The notes: generated by a model from the letters alone, not told the origin. 46,583 bases of DNA from Pseudomonadota bacterium (GCA_018821785.1 JAHJLI010000006.1:1-46583); one strand, 5' to 3'. Shown: positions 25,301-34,224, counted from the stretch's first letter. Program-made: numbers and translations.

Positions 25301-27884
25301 AGGCGACGAGATGGCAAATTTCACCGGAAATGACCAGACAGTATTTGTTAACCTCCCGGTGTATAATGGAGCGTCCGCAACGTTCGGCGATGATACAGCG
25401 GGGGTTAGTATATCAAAAATACTGGAATATACTGACCTTGCCCGGGTGAATAGCCCAGATAATAAGGATTCATGGACGCAATATCATGACTATACCATTA
25501 TGCCCTATTCAAAATCTATTGCACCCAATGCCTATTCAGCGTTGCAGGGGTCTGGTACACCCATAGCTGCGTCACTTCAGGATTTGAAAAAATACTATGA
25601 TTCATACATACAACAGGATTCCGCCACTCAGGGTGGCTGTCGGAAGAATTATGTGATCTTTTTAACCGACGGTCTCGAAACCGGAGGTGGCGATCCGGTA
25701 CAGGCAGCGCAAGATCTTTTGGAACTGCAGGTAAATGGTTCAGCCTACCCGATTTATACCTATGTTATCGGCTTCGGTCTGGACGCTGCCAGTCAAGCAA
25801 CTCTTAATGCAATTGCCGCAGCTGGTGGAACTGGGCAAGCATATTTCGCCAATAACGTTGAAACTCTTGTGGATATCCTGGTCAACGAGATTACTTCCAG
25901 TATTATCGGAAACAGCTATAGTCGCTCGGCACCGGTAATTACCAGCTATGTCGCCGGTGAGGATTTACATCTTTTCACGACCCGCTTCGACTATCCTAAA
26001 TGGCGTGGCCATTTATATGGATATAACGTGGATCCTGGAACAGTTGAGATTACCGGGCCGATTACTGGCTGGTTAAGTGATTGCGATGATGCAGATGCGC
26101 TGCCCGATGGCGACGCAGGTTGCGAAATGAAAGTTTACGGGCGCGCGGATGGTGATAAGAATAGAATATTTTCGAGTTATTATGATTCAGGTGATCTGAC
26201 AAGAGTGGTCTTTGATCCGACAAATGCAACATCGGTAACAACGTTGAAAAAACTTGTCAACCCACTCAATCTTGATATTAACGGCATTGGTGGTGTTAAT
26301 GCTCTTCCTGCTGTGGGTCCTTTTAACGATGCTGATGCGGCGACCGTTATGAGCTATGTCCTCAATTCTGGTTATGATGGTGGTAAATATCGCGGAGGTC
26401 GTGATGCAAACTGGCCTTTAGGCGATATATATCATTCTGGTACGGTTGTTGTCGGTCCACCCAGGTTTACTCCGCCTGCTGCCCCTGCAATCGGGGTTGA
26501 TCCGTACGAAGGATATGTCGATTTCAAAGCTGCTGTGGCAATGAGAGAAACTCGTATCTATGTGGGTGCAAACGATGGCATGGTCCATGCTATTAAGGCT
26601 AGCAATGGCCGTGAGGACTGGGCGTATATTCCTAATAGCGTTCTCGGAAAACTCTATGAGTTTAGGGAAGGTCATAGATTCACGGTCGATCTTCCGATTA
26701 GGGCAGCTGACATTTATTCTCCAGGAGGGGCTGGTACAATCTGGACTGCGGTTGTTCTCGGAAGCGAAGATGATGGATGGCATACGATGATTACAAGCGG
26801 CTTGAGAGATGGTGGCTACAGTCTTTGGGCTCTTGATGTTACCGATCCCACAGACCCACAACCAGCCTGGGAAACCACTGATGGTGACGCAAATCCTGCA
26901 ACAAGGGATATGGGGAAAACCTGGTCAACGCCGAATTTTGGCCGTGTCTTTATTGATGGTGTCAGCACCCATGTAGTCATTGCTGGCGGTGGTCTTTCTG
27001 CTGATGAAAATAGAGGCAACAACTTATATATCCTTGATGCCGGGTCTGGTGCTATTCTGAAGGAGATCGCAATTGGCAACAATACCAATCACGTCCCCTC
27101 TGAGATCCTCTTGGTTACTGATAACGACAAGAGCAGTCCGTATTTAGGACACACAAAAACAGCCTATTTCGGCGATACAAGCGGAGACCTCTGGAAACTC
27201 ACGGGACTCAACGACGCGAAAGATGGGGCTGCATGGGATCCTCAGGCTGTGTTGCTTTTTGACGGTGTTGGAAAGGTTTTTCACAAACCTGCCATTGCGA
27301 ATTCCAAAGGAGTTTGTAAGGTGACTGTTGGAGCGATTGAATACAATATTAATGTCGATACTACCTTTATCCTTTATGGTACTGGTGATGAGGAAAATCC
27401 TACCGATTTAGCCAGTACTGACCGGGTCTATGAGATAGCTGATCCTCCCCTTACGCCTGTAGTCATTACTGATCCGACTCTCACGAAGGTTTGGGAAGTT
27501 CCGTTCTTTGGTTCAGAAAAACTGTTAAGTGATCCGACAACCTACCTCAATACTTTCTATTTCGTCACCTACTCTCCCGAAGGTGGTTGTGCCCAGGGTG
27601 AGAGCTTTTACTGGGGGCTCACTGCCACCAAATGCGGCCAGGCGGGAAATACAGGAGGGATTATGTATGATCTTACAGGCAGTTCGGTTGGTGGACCTCA
27701 TAGGAGACTTTCGTTAGGTGCTGGTATAACATCTTCAATTGTCGCGGCAGGCCCGAAGCTGCTCATTTCGGTTGCCGGGGGAGCTGGTGATCCTAACTCT
27801 GGTTCAAATGATGAAGATGATCTTCAGTCTATTGCAGCGCCAACTGTAAACAGGCTTGAATACTGGCGAGAAAACCTACAATAG
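22371..27884 (+). CDS. pilY1: PilY1-type pilus tip/adhesin protein
   Basis: A protein of about 1837 residues with a signal peptide (about 1-42). A von Willebrand A MIDAS motif, DNSDS, is at residues 63-67, but the rest of that domain, with VIFLTDGLETGGG, is only at about 1095-1105: more than 900 residues are inserted. The insert contains two tandem copies of a 167-residue unit (starting at about 192 and 359, each RIYD.SLDWTT), each made of two related halves, and cysteine-rich proline/tyrosine-rich segments. The C-terminus (from about 1380) is the PilY1 beta-propeller (YVGANDGMVHAI, YALDVTDP-like LWALDVTDP, YFGDTSGDLWKL). Start chosen at 22371 (AGGAGA upstream). PilY1 works with minor pilins in pilus priming, adhesion and retraction control. 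Confidence 0.88.
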   Translation: MKTIITRKDESESCRTIVKTTALGVGIWLLMLAALISPAFAADDDLPFFAGGNGAPNIMFVFDNSDSMQDIPYSRADGRQVRPGTNPNSANNTSYYNWPWRRGVKLNDDNTVFEVSGNVQYDEAAFPSDTEMAIPEQTPLNLPGTSPASLTSTVDTKDDIVEQVIPGQTPANLPGTAPASLSSTMTSIPTADRIYDTSLDWTTATLPLRNSTDFDLNYRYRLVEVRSADPAEDPQYATIISRSYSSNYFQLDANLVYNGAKIPYTYTILAEGPGRVTQTASSDARYVRDANINWSDVAANWSTWNGRLLIVTSGTNAGETRTINSYSESSKYWRVSVAFPVPCDNTSRYVIKETPSDPTRIYDASLDWTTPATALTDSTLFNLNYLYRIVEVTSATGTVQQRTITGRSTSGKYFTFDTAAEAGGNLTYDAAERPYTYKILTDGPGQVTRVYSSNLRRVTDADFDWSTLPSWSDFSAKWRNRTLVITTGPNKDLSRTITGYSTSSKYWEVDTAFPVACDLNTRFKILGTADDERYAFGGNHPASKLYQAKKAVNLFLTDPSLKVCTSTDPFGACLTDRYAVNMGFATYLSARVPRVTAKYYRIRSGAPAVPASGGDVITVPGYWTDPPAVPARACAYYKNISSTSGTFYSPNSDSEFIASGWKTAASGSTSWSDNRLHTGVSVGYRFDRLYYEGNCREQTIRYSVTSIDPDPTDSLPNQYKITVQSRTSVPATEGGYWSESYQCANVASCAALPATIGGRPRIPTSGSCYPCNFTAAYDDPPYWTPDYTYTTPIVPATPAAPDWYQTTYREVYGRYNIVDPNTPQYVDPATNLVKPYNGYSGSGSTPKLVPNPNLPSSDYTLLTVTIPGVSLDYYGTTSGDVEPNTFDTSYFMYPGLGTADRPHGWSYKKTSSPWIYGQSDQWTNSNYGNFPKAVTNWNYMVPYPWPGAPTIPLPNGSWDASTWEDSIQPSPYFPAVTGDEMANFTGNDQTVFVNLPVYNGASATFGDDTAGVSISKILEYTDLARVNSPDNKDSWTQYHDYTIMPYSKSIAPNAYSALQGSGTPIAASLQDLKKYYDSYIQQDSATQGGCRKNYVIFLTDGLETGGGDPVQAAQDLLELQVNGSAYPIYTYVIGFGLDAASQATLNAIAAAGGTGQAYFANNVETLVDILVNEITSSIIGNSYSRSAPVITSYVAGEDLHLFTTRFDYPKWRGHLYGYNVDPGTVEITGPITGWLSDCDDADALPDGDAGCEMKVYGRADGDKNRIFSSYYDSGDLTRVVFDPTNATSVTTLKKLVNPLNLDINGIGGVNALPAVGPFNDADAATVMSYVLNSGYDGGKYRGGRDANWPLGDIYHSGTVVVGPPRFTPPAAPAIGVDPYEGYVDFKAAVAMRETRIYVGANDGMVHAIKASNGREDWAYIPNSVLGKLYEFREGHRFTVDLPIRAADIYSPGGAGTIWTAVVLGSEDDGWHTMITSGLRDGGYSLWALDVTDPTDPQPAWETTDGDANPATRDMGKTWSTPNFGRVFIDGVSTHVVIAGGGLSADENRGNNLYILDAGSGAILKEIAIGNNTNHVPSEILLVTDNDKSSPYLGHTKTAYFGDTSGDLWKLTGLNDAKDGAAWDPQAVLLFDGVGKVFHKPAIANSKGVCKVTVGAIEYNINVDTTFILYGTGDEENPTDLASTDRVYEIADPPLTPVVITDPTLTKVWEVPFFGSEKLLSDPTTYLNTFYFVTYSPEGGCAQGESFYWGLTATKCGQAGNTGGIMYDLTGSSVGGPHRRLSLGAGITSSIVAAGPKLLISVAGGAGDPNSGSNDEDDLQSIAAPTVNRLEYWRENLQ

Positions 27885-27894
27885 CATGAGAACC

Positions 27895-27918
27895 GGGTTC
27901 GATCGGGACATCGAACCC
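27895..27918 (+). other. Perfect inverted repeat after pilY1
   Basis: GGGTTCGAT (27895-27903) and ATCGAACCC (27910-27918), 6-nt loop, 10 bp after the pilY1 stop. No T run follows, so it is more likely an mRNA-stabilising or processing hairpin, or a Rho-dependent end, than an intrinsic terminator. Confidence 0.45.
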
Positions 27919-28007
27919 TAACTGTCTAGAATGAACTTTTACGATATCAGGAAGCCAAAATCGATAAACCGGGATAACTGAAAAAAGCACAACAAAGGAG
28001 TACGCCC

Positions 28008-28532
28008 ATGATACAAATATTTAAAAACAGTGGAGAGACGGCGATTCGAATATTGATCGTCATAAGCGTGATCTTCATGCCGTCTCTTTTGCTTGCAGCT
28101 ACAACCGGAACTCCGTCAACAACCCCAATCGACACCACCACCCCAAGTAGCATGGCGCCATTTAATGAAATTGATTTTGATGGAAAGGGTTATCTCGAGC
28201 ATGTCGATCAGATCATACAAGATTCAAAAGGGGACGATCAAAACTTTGCGTCTTCCGCGTCGGTAATCATTGATGGTCATCAGCAGGTTTTTTCCTCTAG
28301 CATTACACTGTATCATTATCTTTCGCGTCCAGTCACCGAAGATGATATCAAACCCGGTGCCTATGTCGGTTTCAAAAAAGATCCAGATGATAAAATTGCT
28401 GAATTATGGGTGTTAAAACCGGTTCCAAAGAAAGTGTTAGAACCGGAACCACAAATATCTGCAAAGGACCCAGCTCCTCCTCAAGGCAACACGAACCCGA
28501 TTAAAAATGTGGATGGGATATGGACAAACTAA
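28008..28532 (+). CDS. Small exported protein downstream of pilY1
   Basis: A 174-residue protein with an N-terminal signal peptide (hydrophobic residues about 12-31, ending LLLAA), a Thr/Pro-rich linker, and a compact beta-rich domain (IDFDGKGYLEHVDQI ... ASVIIDGHQQV ... IKPGAYVGFKKDPDDKI). The tail is proline-rich. I recognise no named family; the beta domain recalls small OB-like domains found near PilY1 in related bacteria. AAAGGAG upstream supports the start. It ends the pilY1 transcript, followed by a strong terminator, so a role in the pilus tip complex is plausible. Confidence 0.7.
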   Translation: MIQIFKNSGETAIRILIVISVIFMPSLLLAATTGTPSTTPIDTTTPSSMAPFNEIDFDGKGYLEHVDQIIQDSKGDDQNFASSASVIIDGHQQVFSSSITLYHYLSRPVTEDDIKPGAYVGFKKDPDDKIAELWVLKPVPKKVLEPEPQISAKDPAPPQGNTNPIKNVDGIWTN

Positions 28533-28567
28533 GTTGTTAAAACAAAACCCTTACTAAAACAGTAGCA

Positions 28568-28607
28568 AGCTGGTTGGTGAGTGTATCATCAACCAGCTGT
28601 TCTTTTT
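28568..28607 (+). terminator. Rho-independent terminator of the minor pilin operon
   Basis: A 13-bp stem with one G-T pair (28568-28580 with 28586-28598, 5-nt loop) followed by GTTCTTTTT. It ends the fimT-pilY1 unit. The remaining gap to 28824 is AT-rich and shows no gene. Confidence 0.9.
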
Positions 28608-28824
28608 GAGAGTAGTACCTTTTTTTGTTCAAGTATCATCCATCTGATATTTTTTCTTATTGTTACTTCCTACCTGCACATCCTCCATGTCGCCTCTTCC
28701 AAAATAGTAAGTTTCCAAAATATTTCTGTGAAAATGAATTCTTATGGGAAATAAGTAAGATTCATTTTGTATCTTCCCTGCAATAGCTGGCAACGTTTAT
28801 CAATTACTGGAAAGGGGGAGGCGA

Positions 28825-29307
28825 ATGAAAAACGAAAATGGGGTAACTCTCGTTGAGGTTATGAGTTGTTTGGTAATCTTGAGTGTTCTTAGTGGAATAG
28901 CAACACCTCTATTTAAAGACATGATGTCAAAACAAGCCCTATATGGGGCAACCTCAATGTTGGTAAGTGAGCTGCATAAGGCTCGTTCCTACGCAATGAG
29001 AAGTAATTCCCATGTTGCTTTCTCATACACCGAAGATGGATACAAGGCTTTCATTGATGATGGTCAAGGCGGCGGGACAGAGGGAGATTGGATACAACAG
29101 CCAGGTGAACAGGTTTTGGCAAATGTTGACTTGTTAAAAGATCGATTGAAAATAGCAGTAGATGAAAGCACTTTTACAGCTCAGAGAACTCGCTTCTCAG
29201 GTAGACCAGGTATCAAGGCTGGTGCCATTGTTTTACAGGGAAACGATGGCCGAAAAAATAAAATCATAGTTAATTTCATTGGCAGAGTTCGAGTGGAAAA
29301 ATTATGA
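28825..29307 (+). CDS. Lone GspH/FimT-like pilin
   Basis: A 160-residue prepilin-like protein with a very short leader MKNENG, then VTLVEVMSCLVILSVLSGIA with Glu5 and Val rather than Phe at position 1. The body is GspH/FimT-like (SMLVSELHKARSYAMRSNSHV ... IVNFIGRVRV). Ribosome site AAAGGGGGAGG. It lies after the terminator of the main minor pilin operon and before sat, so it is expressed separately. It may substitute for FimT under other conditions. Confidence 0.8.
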   Translation: MKNENGVTLVEVMSCLVILSVLSGIATPLFKDMMSKQALYGATSMLVSELHKARSYAMRSNSHVAFSYTEDGYKAFIDDGQGGGTEGDWIQQPGEQVLANVDLLKDRLKIAVDESTFTAQRTRFSGRPGIKAGAIVLQGNDGRKNKIIVNFIGRVRVEKL

Positions 29308-29424
29308 GGGGAAAATTGGTATAAGCGAAATTCATTGCAACACATTCCTTTATTTTTTAAGGGTGAGCCAAGTTATCATGATGTGCAAATTGATTATCAG
29401 GTGGCAACCCACCACGCTTTTCTC

Positions 29425-29454
29425 TTGACTTTTCAGCGATTATTTTTATATATA
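29425..29454 (+). promoter_or_regulatory. Strong sigma-70 promoter of sat
   Basis: TTGACT at 29425-29430 and TATATA at 29449-29454, 18-bp spacer. Start of transcription near 29461, about 87 nt before the sat ATG. Fits high constitutive expression. Confidence 0.6.
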
Positions 29455-29547
29455 AGTCCCTGTAAATGAATTGCCGTTCAGTATGCTGTACATCGTTGTG
29501 CGGCTTGAAGTTTTGTAATTATAAACCTTTAAAAAAAGAGGAACTCT

Positions 29548-30825
29548 ATGTCTAAATTAGTTGCACCTCATGGTGGAAAAGGTCTGGTATGTGCTTTGCT
29601 TGAAGGCGCTGCTCGTGATGCAGAAATTAAAAAAGCAGCCGGCCTTAAGCAGATTGAGATTTCTGCCCGTGCCAAAGGCGACCTGATCATGATGGGAATT
29701 GGTGGTTTTTCACCTTTGTCCGGTTTCATGACAAAAGCTGATTGGAAAGGCGTTTGTGAGAATTTCCAGATGGCTGACGGCACCTTCTGGCCGGTACCCA
29801 TCACCCTCGATGTCACCACTGCAGATGCTGCAGGCATTGCTGTTGGGCAAGAGGTTGCCCTGGTTCGCAAAGGTGAAGTTTACGCCACCATGAAGGTTAC
29901 CGAGAAGTTTGAGATGACCGAAGCCGACAAACGCTATGAGTGCGAGAAGGTATTCAAAGGCGAGGGCGAGGAGTCTGTTGGTGACAAATTTTGGCAGATC
30001 GCTCCGAAGGATCATCCCGGCGTTATCATGGTTTTTGAGCAAAAAGACGTCAATCTGGCCGGTCCGGTAAAAGTTCTTTCTCAGGGCGAATACCCTGTAG
30101 AATATCCTGATGTTTACAAGACCCCTGCTCAGACCCGTGCTATGTTCGAAGAGCGTGGTTGGGCAAACGTTGCTGCTCTCCAGCTGCGTAACCCGATGCA
30201 TCGTTCTCATGAGTTTCTTGCCAAGATTGCTGTTGAGGTATGTGACGGCGTACTGATCCATTCTTTGATCGGCAACCTCAAGCCCGGCGACATTCCTGCT
30301 CCTGTACGTGTTCATGCAATCGACGTTCTGATTGAGAAATACTTTGTTAAGCAGCATGTAATTTCTGCTGGATACCCACTCGATATGCGTTATGCCGGTC
30401 CCCGTGAGGGCCTGCTGCATGCGACTTTCCGTCAGAATTACGGCGTCAACAATATGTTGATCGGCCGTGACCATGCCGGTGTTGGCGATTTCTACGGTCT
30501 CTTCGAGGCTCAGACAATTTTCGATCGCATTCCGAAAACCGGAGATCCTAATAAAGATCTTCTCTGCAAACCGATGAAAATAGACTGGACCTTCTACTGC
30601 CATAAGTGTGACGGTATGGCTTCTCTGCGTACTTGTAACCACACCAAAGATGATCGCGTAATCCTTTCCGGAACAAAGCTTCGTAAAGCCCTCTCTGATG
30701 GCGCCGAGGTTGTTGACCATTTCGGTCGTGAAGAGGTTCTTGTTGTACTGCGCAAGTACTATGAAGGTTTGACCGAAAAAGTTGAAGTTAAAATGCAAGG
30801 TGCAGCCTCCGGCTCCGCCATGTAA
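29548..30825 (+). CDS. sat: Sulfate adenylyltransferase (ATP sulfurylase), dissimilatory type
   Basis: Converts sulfate and ATP to APS and pyrophosphate, the activating step of sulfate reduction (or the reverse in sulfur disproportionation). The 425-residue protein carries [11 protein letters not shown] (from residue 212), [12 protein letters not shown], and the zinc site [15 protein letters not shown] (from residue 351). This single-domain form without APS kinase is the one used in sulfate reducers. Codon use is strongly biased (many GGT, CGT, GCT and CTC/CTG codons), consistent with a highly expressed gene. It has its own promoter and terminator. aprAB and qmo genes are not in the window. 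Confidence 0.96.
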   Translation: MSKLVAPHGGKGLVCALLEGAARDAEIKKAAGLKQIEISARAKGDLIMMGIGGFSPLSGFMTKADWKGVCENFQMADGTFWPVPITLDVTTADAAGIAVGQEVALVRKGEVYATMKVTEKFEMTEADKRYECEKVFKGEGEESVGDKFWQIAPKDHPGVIMVFEQKDVNLAGPVKVLSQGEYPVEYPDVYKTPAQTRAMFEERGWANVAALQLRNPMHRSHEFLAKIAVEVCDGVLIHSLIGNLKPGDIPAPVRVHAIDVLIEKYFVKQHVISAGYPLDMRYAGPREGLLHATFRQNYGVNNMLIGRDHAGVGDFYGLFEAQTIFDRIPKTGDPNKDLLCKPMKIDWTFYCHKCDGMASLRTCNHTKDDRVILSGTKLRKALSDGAEVVDHFGREEVLVVLRKYYEGLTEKVEVKMQGAASGSAM

Positions 30826-30850
30826 TTTCTGACCTCAATTAAGCATCCTA

Positions 30851-30888
30851 AGGAGATACTGCCATCTGGTGGTATCTCCTTTTTTTTT
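30851..30888 (+). terminator. Rho-independent terminator of sat
   Basis: A 9-bp outer stem AGGAGATAC/GTATCTCCT (30851-30859 with 30872-30880) with further pairing inside, followed by eight T. Begins 25 bp after the sat stop. Confidence 0.92.
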
Positions 30889-30964
30889 AAAAATATTTCC
30901 GGGATATTTTTATTAGCGGCTGTTGTTTGCTGAGATTAATGTTCTTTTATCTGCTGAGGGGCTT

Positions 30965-32038
30965 ATGTCGGTATTACAGATTGATCTTGGCGATAGAAGT
31001 TATCCTATCATCATAAAAAGTGGTTATCTGACAGAAATTGGAAAGGATCTACAGGAAAGAAAGATCGGCGCTCGTTATGGCGTCATTGCCGATGACCATG
31101 TGGCCGACCTCTACGGTGATGCGTTTATGGCGATGCTCCGCTCATCCGGGATAACTGCAGAGCTTTTCACCTTTCCCTGCGGCGAGGCGAGTAAATCTCT
31201 CCAGACTGTCGGCAACCTCGCAGGTCTTCTGGCTCGCTTTGGATTTGATCGTAAAGATGCACTGATCGGTTTTGGCGGTGGAGTAACCGGTGATCTCACA
31301 GGATTTCTCGCCTCGGCGTATATGCGGGGAATTCCTTTTGTGCAGGTGCCGACAACGCTGTTGGCACAGGTAGACAGTTCGGTAGGTGGTAAAACCGGAG
31401 TGGATATCCCGGAAGGAAAAAACCTGGTTGGGGCATTCTATCAGCCTCAAGTGGTTTATATCGATATCGCACTGCTGAAAACGCTGCCATATGAAGAGTT
31501 GCTCGGAGGACTTGCCGAGGTAATAAAGTATGGGGTGATTCGGGATGCGCATTTCTTTCAATTTCTTTGCGACAATCGACAGAAAATTCTCCAGCTCGAT
31601 GAAGAAGTAATTATCAAAACGGTCTATACCTGCTGCCAAATAAAGGCTGAAGTCGTTTCCCTGGATGAACGGGAAGGGGGACTCAGGCGAATTCTCAACT
31701 ATGGTCATACCATAGGGCATGCGGTCGAAGGGGCGTCTGATTACACTATCATCCATGGTCTAGCCGTGGCCATAGGAATGGCCGCAGCAGCAAAATTGGC
31801 TGTACTTGCGGGCCTTCTGTCGTTTGAAATGGCCAAGAAAATTTCCGACACACTGATTGCTTTTGGGATGCCGATAGATATTCCAAAAAATCTTGATCGT
31901 CAAAGAATGAAAAAATATCTTTTGGCGGATAAAAAGACAGTCGGGGGAAAAGTGCATTATGTTCTGCCGACAGAAATCGGGAGCACATGTATTGTGGCCG
32001 ATCTTGATGAAAAGTTGGTTGATAAGGTTCTAGGTTGA
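30965..32038 (+). CDS. aroB: 3-dehydroquinate synthase AroB
   Basis: Second step of the shikimate pathway: DAHP to 3-dehydroquinate, using NAD and a divalent metal. The 357-residue protein shows the NAD-binding GFGGGVTGDLTGFLA, VPTTLLAQVDSSVGGKTGVD, the metal ligand region EVIKYGVI, and RILNYGHTIGHAVEG. Start chosen at 30965, preceded by GAGGGG; an ATG 42 bp upstream adds residues unlike the family. Follows sat but behind a terminator. Confidence 0.96.
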   Translation: MSVLQIDLGDRSYPIIIKSGYLTEIGKDLQERKIGARYGVIADDHVADLYGDAFMAMLRSSGITAELFTFPCGEASKSLQTVGNLAGLLARFGFDRKDALIGFGGGVTGDLTGFLASAYMRGIPFVQVPTTLLAQVDSSVGGKTGVDIPEGKNLVGAFYQPQVVYIDIALLKTLPYEELLGGLAEVIKYGVIRDAHFFQFLCDNRQKILQLDEEVIIKTVYTCCQIKAEVVSLDEREGGLRRILNYGHTIGHAVEGASDYTIIHGLAVAIGMAAAAKLAVLAGLLSFEMAKKISDTLIAFGMPIDIPKNLDRQRMKKYLLADKKTVGGKVHYVLPTEIGSTCIVADLDEKLVDKVLG

Positions 32039-32097
32039 ACGCACTCGATTTGATTTTCCGACCCTAGTAATAAAAGTCATTGCTCACGGTGTAATCC

Positions 32098-32586
32098 ATG
32101 CCTATTTATGAATTTTTTTGTGATACATGTAATGTCATTTTTAATTTTTTTTCCCCACGGGTGAATACCACCAAAAAGCCTGATTGTCCACGATGCGGAA
32201 AAAGAGAGTTGGACAGGAGAATATCCTCCTTTGCTACCATTGGTAAAGCCAAGGAGGATAGTGGGGAACCGCTTGCCGGTCTTGATGAGACGAAGATGGA
32301 GCGTGCTTTTGAGTCACTGATGCGCGAAGCGGAACATGTGAATGAAGAAGATCCCAAACAGATGGCTGCTCTGATGCGAAAATTTACTTCCCAGACCGGT
32401 ATCAATCTCGGTGGCCCGATGGAAGAGGCTATGTCGCGGATGGAAGCGGGGGAAGATCCGGAACAGGTTGAAAAAGAAATGGGTGATCTTTTTAATGAAG
32501 AAAACTTGAGCTTTGAGCAGATAAAAAAGAAAGGCATGCGGGACAACCGACCACCTGCCCATGACGAAAAACTTTATGAGCTGTAG
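32098..32586 (+). CDS. FmdB-family zinc-ribbon protein
   Basis: A 162-residue protein that starts MPIYEFFCDTC and has a zinc ribbon with Cys8, Cys11, Cys30 and Cys33, the hallmark of the FmdB putative regulatory family. The remaining part is acidic and helical (MEEAMSRMEAGEDPEQVEKE). Function of the family is not well defined. It lies 59 bp after aroB on the same strand and converges with the next gene. Confidence 0.8.
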   Translation: MPIYEFFCDTCNVIFNFFSPRVNTTKKPDCPRCGKRELDRRISSFATIGKAKEDSGEPLAGLDETKMERAFESLMREAEHVNEEDPKQMAALMRKFTSQTGINLGGPMEEAMSRMEAGEDPEQVEKEMGDLFNEENLSFEQIKKKGMRDNRPPAHDEKLYEL

Positions 32587-32614
32587 TTGCGGGTAGTTGT
32601 CAGGTTTGCTCTTT

Positions 32615-32962
32615 TTAATGTATCGTCTCGTTACTGTCGTCACTTACAAAATGCAGTCCCGCAAATTCCGATTCTTTTTGTTTCAGCAACTCTCTGATAT
32701 CTATTTCAGTAATATCCAAGGATTTTGCTAAATCTTTAATATCGTAGAAAGGTTGGCCGTCTGAAGTGTAATAACTCGGTTTCAACCCTGGAAATGATGT
32801 GCTGGTGGCAAGACTTGAGGCATCGAGCAGCAATTGGCGGATTTCCACCGGGCCATGCAGGATAAGCCATTTTACCGCTTCCGCCCACACCTTCCCGTCA
32901 ACGGTTTCATGGGTAAGTATTTTCATTGCACTTTCCAGATCCCAGAGATCTTTGAACTCCAT
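32615..32962 (-). CDS. Uncharacterised 115-residue protein
   Basis: A small acidic protein without signal peptide or membrane helix; not recognised. The N-terminal half (WDLESAMKILTHETVDGKVWAEAV) is helical; a later part (YDIKDLAKSLDITEIDIREL) resembles a short helix-turn-helix. The start is supported by CAGGAGAAAG just upstream. It is the only minus-strand gene between aroB/FmdB and the SPFH run and is divergent from the latter. Confidence 0.6.
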   Translation of the reverse strand: MEFKDLWDLESAMKILTHETVDGKVWAEAVKWLILHGPVEIRQLLLDASSLATSTSFPGLKPSYYTSDGQPFYDIKDLAKSLDITEIDIRELLKQKESEFAGLHFVSDDSNETIH

Positions 32963-33081
32963 TGTTGACTTTCTCCTGCATAGATTGGATATATTTATGA
33001 TATGATAGAATGCTAATACTATAAATGTTTTGGCAGACTGCGCAAGTCTTTGCCAGAAAAAGTAAAAGAAAAGGAGAGATC

Positions 33082-34224
33082 ATGAATCGGTTTGATGGTG
33101 GAATATTTCTTGAAAATATTGAGTGGTTTGATGAAAGCGGCAAGGAACTGGTGCGTCGCCTACCCGAGCAAGGTTCCGGAGAGATCAAGCTTGGCGCCCA
33201 ATTGACGGTTCGGGAAAGTCAGGCGGCAGTTCTGTTTTACCAAGGCAAGGCTTGTGACTGTTTTGGACCTGGAAGGCACACCTTGAAGACAGCCAATTTG
33301 CCGCTGCTGACCAAGATTCTTTCGATCCCGTGGCGTGGGGATAGCCCGCTCAGAGCCGAAATCTATATGGTTAATCTCAAATATTTTCCCAATCTCAAGT
33401 GGGGGACTCAGAATCCCGTAGCCTTCAGAGACAAGGAGTTGGGATTGATCCGCATCCGTGCCAACGGCATGTATACCATTCAAGTGGTCCAACCTGTGCT
33501 GTTTATTAACTCACTCGTTGGCACAATGGGCAAGATGGATACGGACGGCATCTCCGGCTATCTGAAAATGGTCATAGTCTCAAGGTTTAATGATTACTTG
33601 GGACAGACCCTTGATTCTCTCTTTGATTTGCCTGGAAAGTTTGATCAATTGTCGGATGAATTGCTCAAGCGTCTTGCCGAAGATTTTGGCAATTTCGGCC
33701 TTCGCCTCAGCCACCTGTATATTACATCAATCACCCCGCCCGATGAGGTGCAAACTGCCATAGACGACAGGAGTCGCATGGGCTTGATTCATGATATGGA
33801 TAAACTATTAAAACTAAAGACAGCCATGGCAATGGAAAAGGCTGCCGAAACACAGGGCGAAGCCGGGGCAGGTCTTGGCATGGGGTTGGGCCTGATGATG
33901 CCTGGCATTTTTGCTATGCAGCAGAGGACACCAACCACCCCAACGAGTGAAAGTGAGCCTACTGTTGACAAGGTAAGCTGTCCCGACTGTAACCACAGTA
34001 TCCCCGGAGATTCCAGATTCTGCCCGCTTTGCGGCCATCAACTTCTGCGACTGGTTCGTTGTACTGGTTGCGGGAAAAATCTAACCCCCAAAGCTAAATT
34101 TTGTTCCCAATGTGGACAGTCGACCGATCACAAGAAATCACCGAAAATTTGTCCCCAATGTCGTATGGAAAATCTTAGCGATTCGATCTTCTGTAATGAT
34201 TGTGGACTTAAATTAGTACCTTAG
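33082..34224 (+). CDS. SPFH-domain protein with C-terminal zinc ribbons
   Basis: A 380-residue protein of the YdjI/virion-core-like SPFH group. Residues 1-240 form the SPFH/band-7 part (QAAVLFYQGKACDCFGPGRHTL, IRANGMYTIQVVQPVLFINS, SHLYITSITPPDEV), then a Gly/Met-rich hinge (GAGLGMGLGLMMPG), then six CxxC knuckles making three double-cysteine zinc ribbons (CPDC/CPLC, CTGC/CSQC, CPQC/CNDC). Such proteins organise membranes or stress assemblies in other bacteria; here the role is unknown. The start at 33082 is chosen for its AAAGGAGAG site; an upstream TTG/ATG at 33025 lacks one. First gene of a four-gene run. Confidence 0.8.
   Translation: MNRFDGGIFLENIEWFDESGKELVRRLPEQGSGEIKLGAQLTVRESQAAVLFYQGKACDCFGPGRHTLKTANLPLLTKILSIPWRGDSPLRAEIYMVNLKYFPNLKWGTQNPVAFRDKELGLIRIRANGMYTIQVVQPVLFINSLVGTMGKMDTDGISGYLKMVIVSRFNDYLGQTLDSLFDLPGKFDQLSDELLKRLAEDFGNFGLRLSHLYITSITPPDEVQTAIDDRSRMGLIHDMDKLLKLKTAMAMEKAAETQGEAGAGLGMGLGLMMPGIFAMQQRTPTTPTSESEPTVDKVSCPDCNHSIPGDSRFCPLCGHQLLRLVRCTGCGKNLTPKAKFCSQCGQSTDHKKSPKICPQCRMENLSDSIFCNDCGLKLVP

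Noticed and set aside
27889..27920. GGTTCGAT sequence resembling a tRNA T-arm
   Set aside because: There is no acceptor, D or anticodon arm around it; it is only half of a simple inverted repeat after pilY1.
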